A stretch of DNA of 7,593 nt from Campylobacter sp. (GTDB lineage: Bacteria > Campylobacterota > Campylobacteria > Campylobacterales > Campylobacteraceae), in NCBI GenBank assembly GCA_017940085.1, contig JAGAZK010000009.1, positions 1 to 7,593 of the forward strand, in the 5' to 3' direction. Each line of letters begins with the position of its first letter. Positions within the stretch are counted from its first letter, which is position 1. The notes beneath the pieces are model-generated. The model saw nothing but the letters and a program-made list of their open reading frames with translations. It had not been told where the DNA came from and ran no database searches. The position numbers and the translations under genes were made by a program. Below are positions 6,445-7,593 of this stretch, one piece after another.

Positions 6445-7200
6445 ATGCAAAAAGCTTATAAATTACTTGCAATTCAAGAAAAAATCTCAAATAATGAAGC
6501 TAAAGCATTGATTGATATGGGTTTAGTGAGTGTGAGTGGCAAAAGACTAGAACTAGCTAGAGTAGAAATCAAAGAAAATAGCGTTTTTAAGGTGCAAAAA
6601 CCAGCAAAACCTATTAAAATTTATGAAGATGAAAATATAATTGCCATTAATAAACCCACTTTTTTGATTAGCGAACAAATTGCAAAAGATTTTAAATTTG
6701 AGCTTTTAAATCGCTTAGATAAAGAAACTAGCGGTGTTTTGTTGATGTGCAAAAACGATGAATTTAAACAAAAAGTCATAAAAGAATTTAAAGAAAATAG
6801 AGTAAAAAAAGTCTATTTTGCCGCAGTAAAGGGTATTTTTGCTGATGAAATGGAAATAAATTTACCAATTTTCACACTCAAAACAAAATCAGGTGCATTT
6901 TCTAAGATTGATCTAACTCACGGCAAAACAGCTATTAGTAGAGTTTATCCATTTTTGGTTTCAAACAAAAAATCGCTTGTCAAGGTAGAAATAGACACAG
7001 GTCGCACTCACCAAATCAGAGTTCATTTAGCAAATGCTGGATTTGCAATAATCGGCGACGAAAAATACGGCAAAAACAAAGCCAGTAGAATATATTTGCA
7101 TAGTTATGAGACAAAATTATTAGATTATTGCTTCAAAGCCCCGTTAGATAAAAGTTTTGGCGAACTTGACTTTGAACTGCCAAAAGAAATCACAAAGTAA
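6445..7200 (+). CDS. RluA-family pseudouridine synthase with N-terminal S4-like domain
   Basis: The enzyme isomerises uridine to pseudouridine in structured RNA, probably 23S rRNA or tRNA; the target cannot be read from sequence. The protein has 251 residues. About 1-50 resemble an S4 RNA-binding domain (ISNNEAKALIDMGLVSVSGK is the core). The catalytic domain opens with IYEDENIIAINKP (59-71). LNRLDKETSGVLLM at 88-101 is the RluA motif, with catalytic Asp92, and GRTHQIRVHLANAGFAIIGD at 186-205 is the other hallmark block. It is smaller than E. coli RluD (about 326), as is common for Campylobacter members. The ATG lies 2 nt after the waaA stop, with AAGGA at 6434-6438 as ribosome binding site. 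It appears to be the last gene of the operon, since a 393-nt non-coding stretch follows. In C. jejuni I recall ffh coming next; it is not visible here. Confidence 0.92.
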   Translation: MQKAYKLLAIQEKISNNEAKALIDMGLVSVSGKRLELARVEIKENSVFKVQKPAKPIKIYEDENIIAINKPTFLISEQIAKDFKFELLNRLDKETSGVLLMCKNDEFKQKVIKEFKENRVKKVYFAAVKGIFADEMEINLPIFTLKTKSGAFSKIDLTHGKTAISRVYPFLVSNKKSLVKVEIDTGRTHQIRVHLANAGFAIIGDEKYGKNKASRIYLHSYETKLLDYCFKAPLDKSFGELDFELPKEITK

Positions 7201-7246
7201 ATTTGGTATTAAATTTAAGCAAATTTATCTCTTTTATAAGTTTGAA

Positions 7247-7272
7247 AAATTAAATTTTTCTAAATTTAATTT
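7247..7272. repeat. Perfect 11-bp stem-loop, all A/T stem
   Basis: AAATTAAATTT (7247-7257) pairs perfectly with AAATTTAATTT (7262-7272) across a 4-nt loop TTCT. No U-run follows, so it is not a classical terminator. The stem is A/T only and made of motifs common in this genome, so chance formation is possible. Confidence 0.55.
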
Positions 7273-7281
7273 AGAATGCCC

Positions 7282-7324
7282 AAATTTAATACTTTTGATT
7301 TTATGCAAAATTTGTATTAAATTT
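7282..7324. repeat. Two-part stem-loop (11 bp + 5 bp) with 3-nt bulge
   Basis: AAATTTAATAC (7282-7292) pairs with GTATTAAATTT (7314-7324). Inside it, TTTTG (7293-7297) pairs with CAAAA (7306-7310) around an 8-nt loop, leaving TTT (7311-7313) bulged. A second copy of GTATTAAATTTA lies at 7206-7217 and could compete for the same 7282-7292 arm. Confidence 0.5.
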
Positions 7325-7332
7325 AACTGAAT

Positions 7333-7360
7333 TTTTTCAAAATATGTGAAAAACTTTTTT
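7333..7360 (+). terminator. Possible weak rho-independent terminator
   Basis: TTTTTCA (7333-7339) pairs with TGAAAAA (7347-7353) across a 7-nt loop. One C separates the stem from a T6 run at 7355-7360, giving the stem plus U-tract order expected on the + strand after the last operon gene. The stem has only one G-C pair, so its efficiency is doubtful. Confidence 0.3.
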
Positions 7361-7373
7361 ATACTCAAAATGC

Positions 7374-7425
7374 CTATATTTTGGGCTTTTAAAAAGATTA
7401 AATTTTCTCAAAGCCCAAAATATAG
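7374..7425. repeat. Perfect 16-bp inverted repeat with 20-nt spacer
   Basis: CTATATTTTGGGCTTT (7374-7389) is the exact reverse complement of AAAGCCCAAAATATAG (7410-7425), with a 20-nt spacer. Bulging one C (7373) would add a G-C pair between 7372 and 7426. The GGGC/GCCC core makes this much less likely by chance than the A/T-only repeats nearby. No strong U-run follows on the + strand; on the - strand a short TTTT follows. It may be a bidirectional terminator, a small RNA stem or the trace of a small mobile element. Confidence 0.75.
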
Positions 7426-7443
7426 CAAACTTTATTCACCAAG

Positions 7444-7459
7444 TTTTCACTTGTGAAAA
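7444..7459. repeat. 7-bp hairpin TTTTCAC-TT-GTGAAAA
   Basis: TTTTCAC (7444-7450) and GTGAAAA (7453-7459) are perfect reverse complements around two bases. The half-site GTGAAAA also occurs at 7346-7352, on the other side of the 16-bp inverted repeat. This could be a dyad operator or a short stem; a loop of two bases is too tight for the outermost pairing to be ideal as RNA. Confidence 0.45.
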
Positions 7460-7473
7460 TATTTCGCTTAAAA

Positions 7474-7593
7474 ATTTAAAAAATTTGTCTTAATAATTAA
7501 AATTTGAATAAATTTGGCTTTATAAACAACGATATTATCGCTATTTGCTAATGGTTGCAACCCTTATTTTGTCCATTAAGACAAAATTTAAAT
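7474..7593. repeat. Imperfect inverted repeat bracketing 80 nt at the window end
   Basis: TTTGTCTTAAT (7484-7494) is the reverse complement of ATTAAGACAAA (7575-7585), and the outer ATTTAA (7474-7479) matches TTAAAT (7588-7593) after a short mismatch. The arms bracket 80 nt that contain two palindromes, CGATATTATCG (7530-7540) and GGTTGCAACC (7553-7562). The right arm may extend past the window. It could be a small non-autonomous element or an RNA fold. Confidence 0.4.
7566..7587. repeat. 8-bp stem-loop ATTTTGTC / GACAAAAT
   Basis: ATTTTGTC (7566-7573) pairs with GACAAAAT (7580-7587) across a 6-nt loop CATTAA. It uses the same bases as the right arm of the larger inverted repeat, so the two folds exclude each other. 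Confidence 0.45.

Larger units (their letters stand above)
7201..7593. other. Intergenic region without a convincing gene, rich in stem-loops
   Basis: No open frame of useful length with a ribosome binding site is visible on either strand. An ATG at 7551 opens a + frame running to the window edge, but it has no Shine-Dalgarno and covers only 14 codons. The region is extremely A+T-rich, with many AAATTT motifs, and contains at least six separable inverted repeats listed individually. There is no tRNA cloverleaf and no CRISPR-like repeat. It may hold the operon terminator, and possibly a convergent terminator for a gene beyond the window, or a small RNA. Confidence 0.7.

Noticed and set aside
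7551..7593. ATG opening a + frame at the window end as the start of the next gene
   Set aside because: No Shine-Dalgarno, only 14 codons visible, no recognisable N-terminus, and it overlaps palindromic structure.
7540..7593. Possible first CRISPR repeat or tRNA at the window end
   Set aside because: Only one copy of any repeat-like unit is visible and no cloverleaf with an anticodon arm can be drawn.

Overview
The window looks like a piece of a Campylobacterota chromosome, most likely genus Campylobacter. It is very A+T-rich, its codons favour A and T, and nine genes lie head to tail on the + strand with almost no spacing. From memory, the order cheZ / U32-family protein / purE / DUF3972 protein / glyQ / Nif3-like / zinc-ribbon protein / waaA / RluA-family pseudouridine synthase matches the Cj0700-Cj0708 region of C. 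jejuni. I cannot name the species from the sequence.

Layout. Positions 2-526 hold the 3' part of cheZ, whose start lies before the window. Then come a U32-family protein (523-1788), purE (1775-2275), a small HTH plus coiled-coil protein (2278-2769), glyQ (2769-3620), a Nif3-like metal protein (3617-4339), a coiled-coil zinc-ribbon protein related to H. pylori HP0958/FlgZ (4350-5324), waaA (5321-6442) and an RluA-family pseudouridine synthase (6445-7200). Positions 7201-7593 contain no convincing gene but hold a series of inverted repeats.

All genes are within 10 nt of each other or overlap, so they are probably one transcription unit. Its promoter must lie upstream of the window; internal promoters cannot be excluded. 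The functions are mixed: chemotaxis signal termination (cheZ), flagellar biogenesis (zinc-ribbon protein, by homology), purine synthesis (purE), tRNA charging and RNA modification (glyQ, the U32 protein, the pseudouridine synthase) and lipid A-core assembly (waaA). I see no evidence of a defence system, mobile element or CRISPR array. This is largely a conserved housekeeping operon.

Three things stand out. The zinc-ribbon protein carries an 81-residue lysine/threonine-rich tail resembling histone H1 tails. Genes that overlap the previous stop as NTGA lack a Shine-Dalgarno sequence, while the others have one, which suggests two modes of translation initiation. The 393-nt terminal intergenic region is packed with stem-loops, including a perfect 16-bp inverted repeat.
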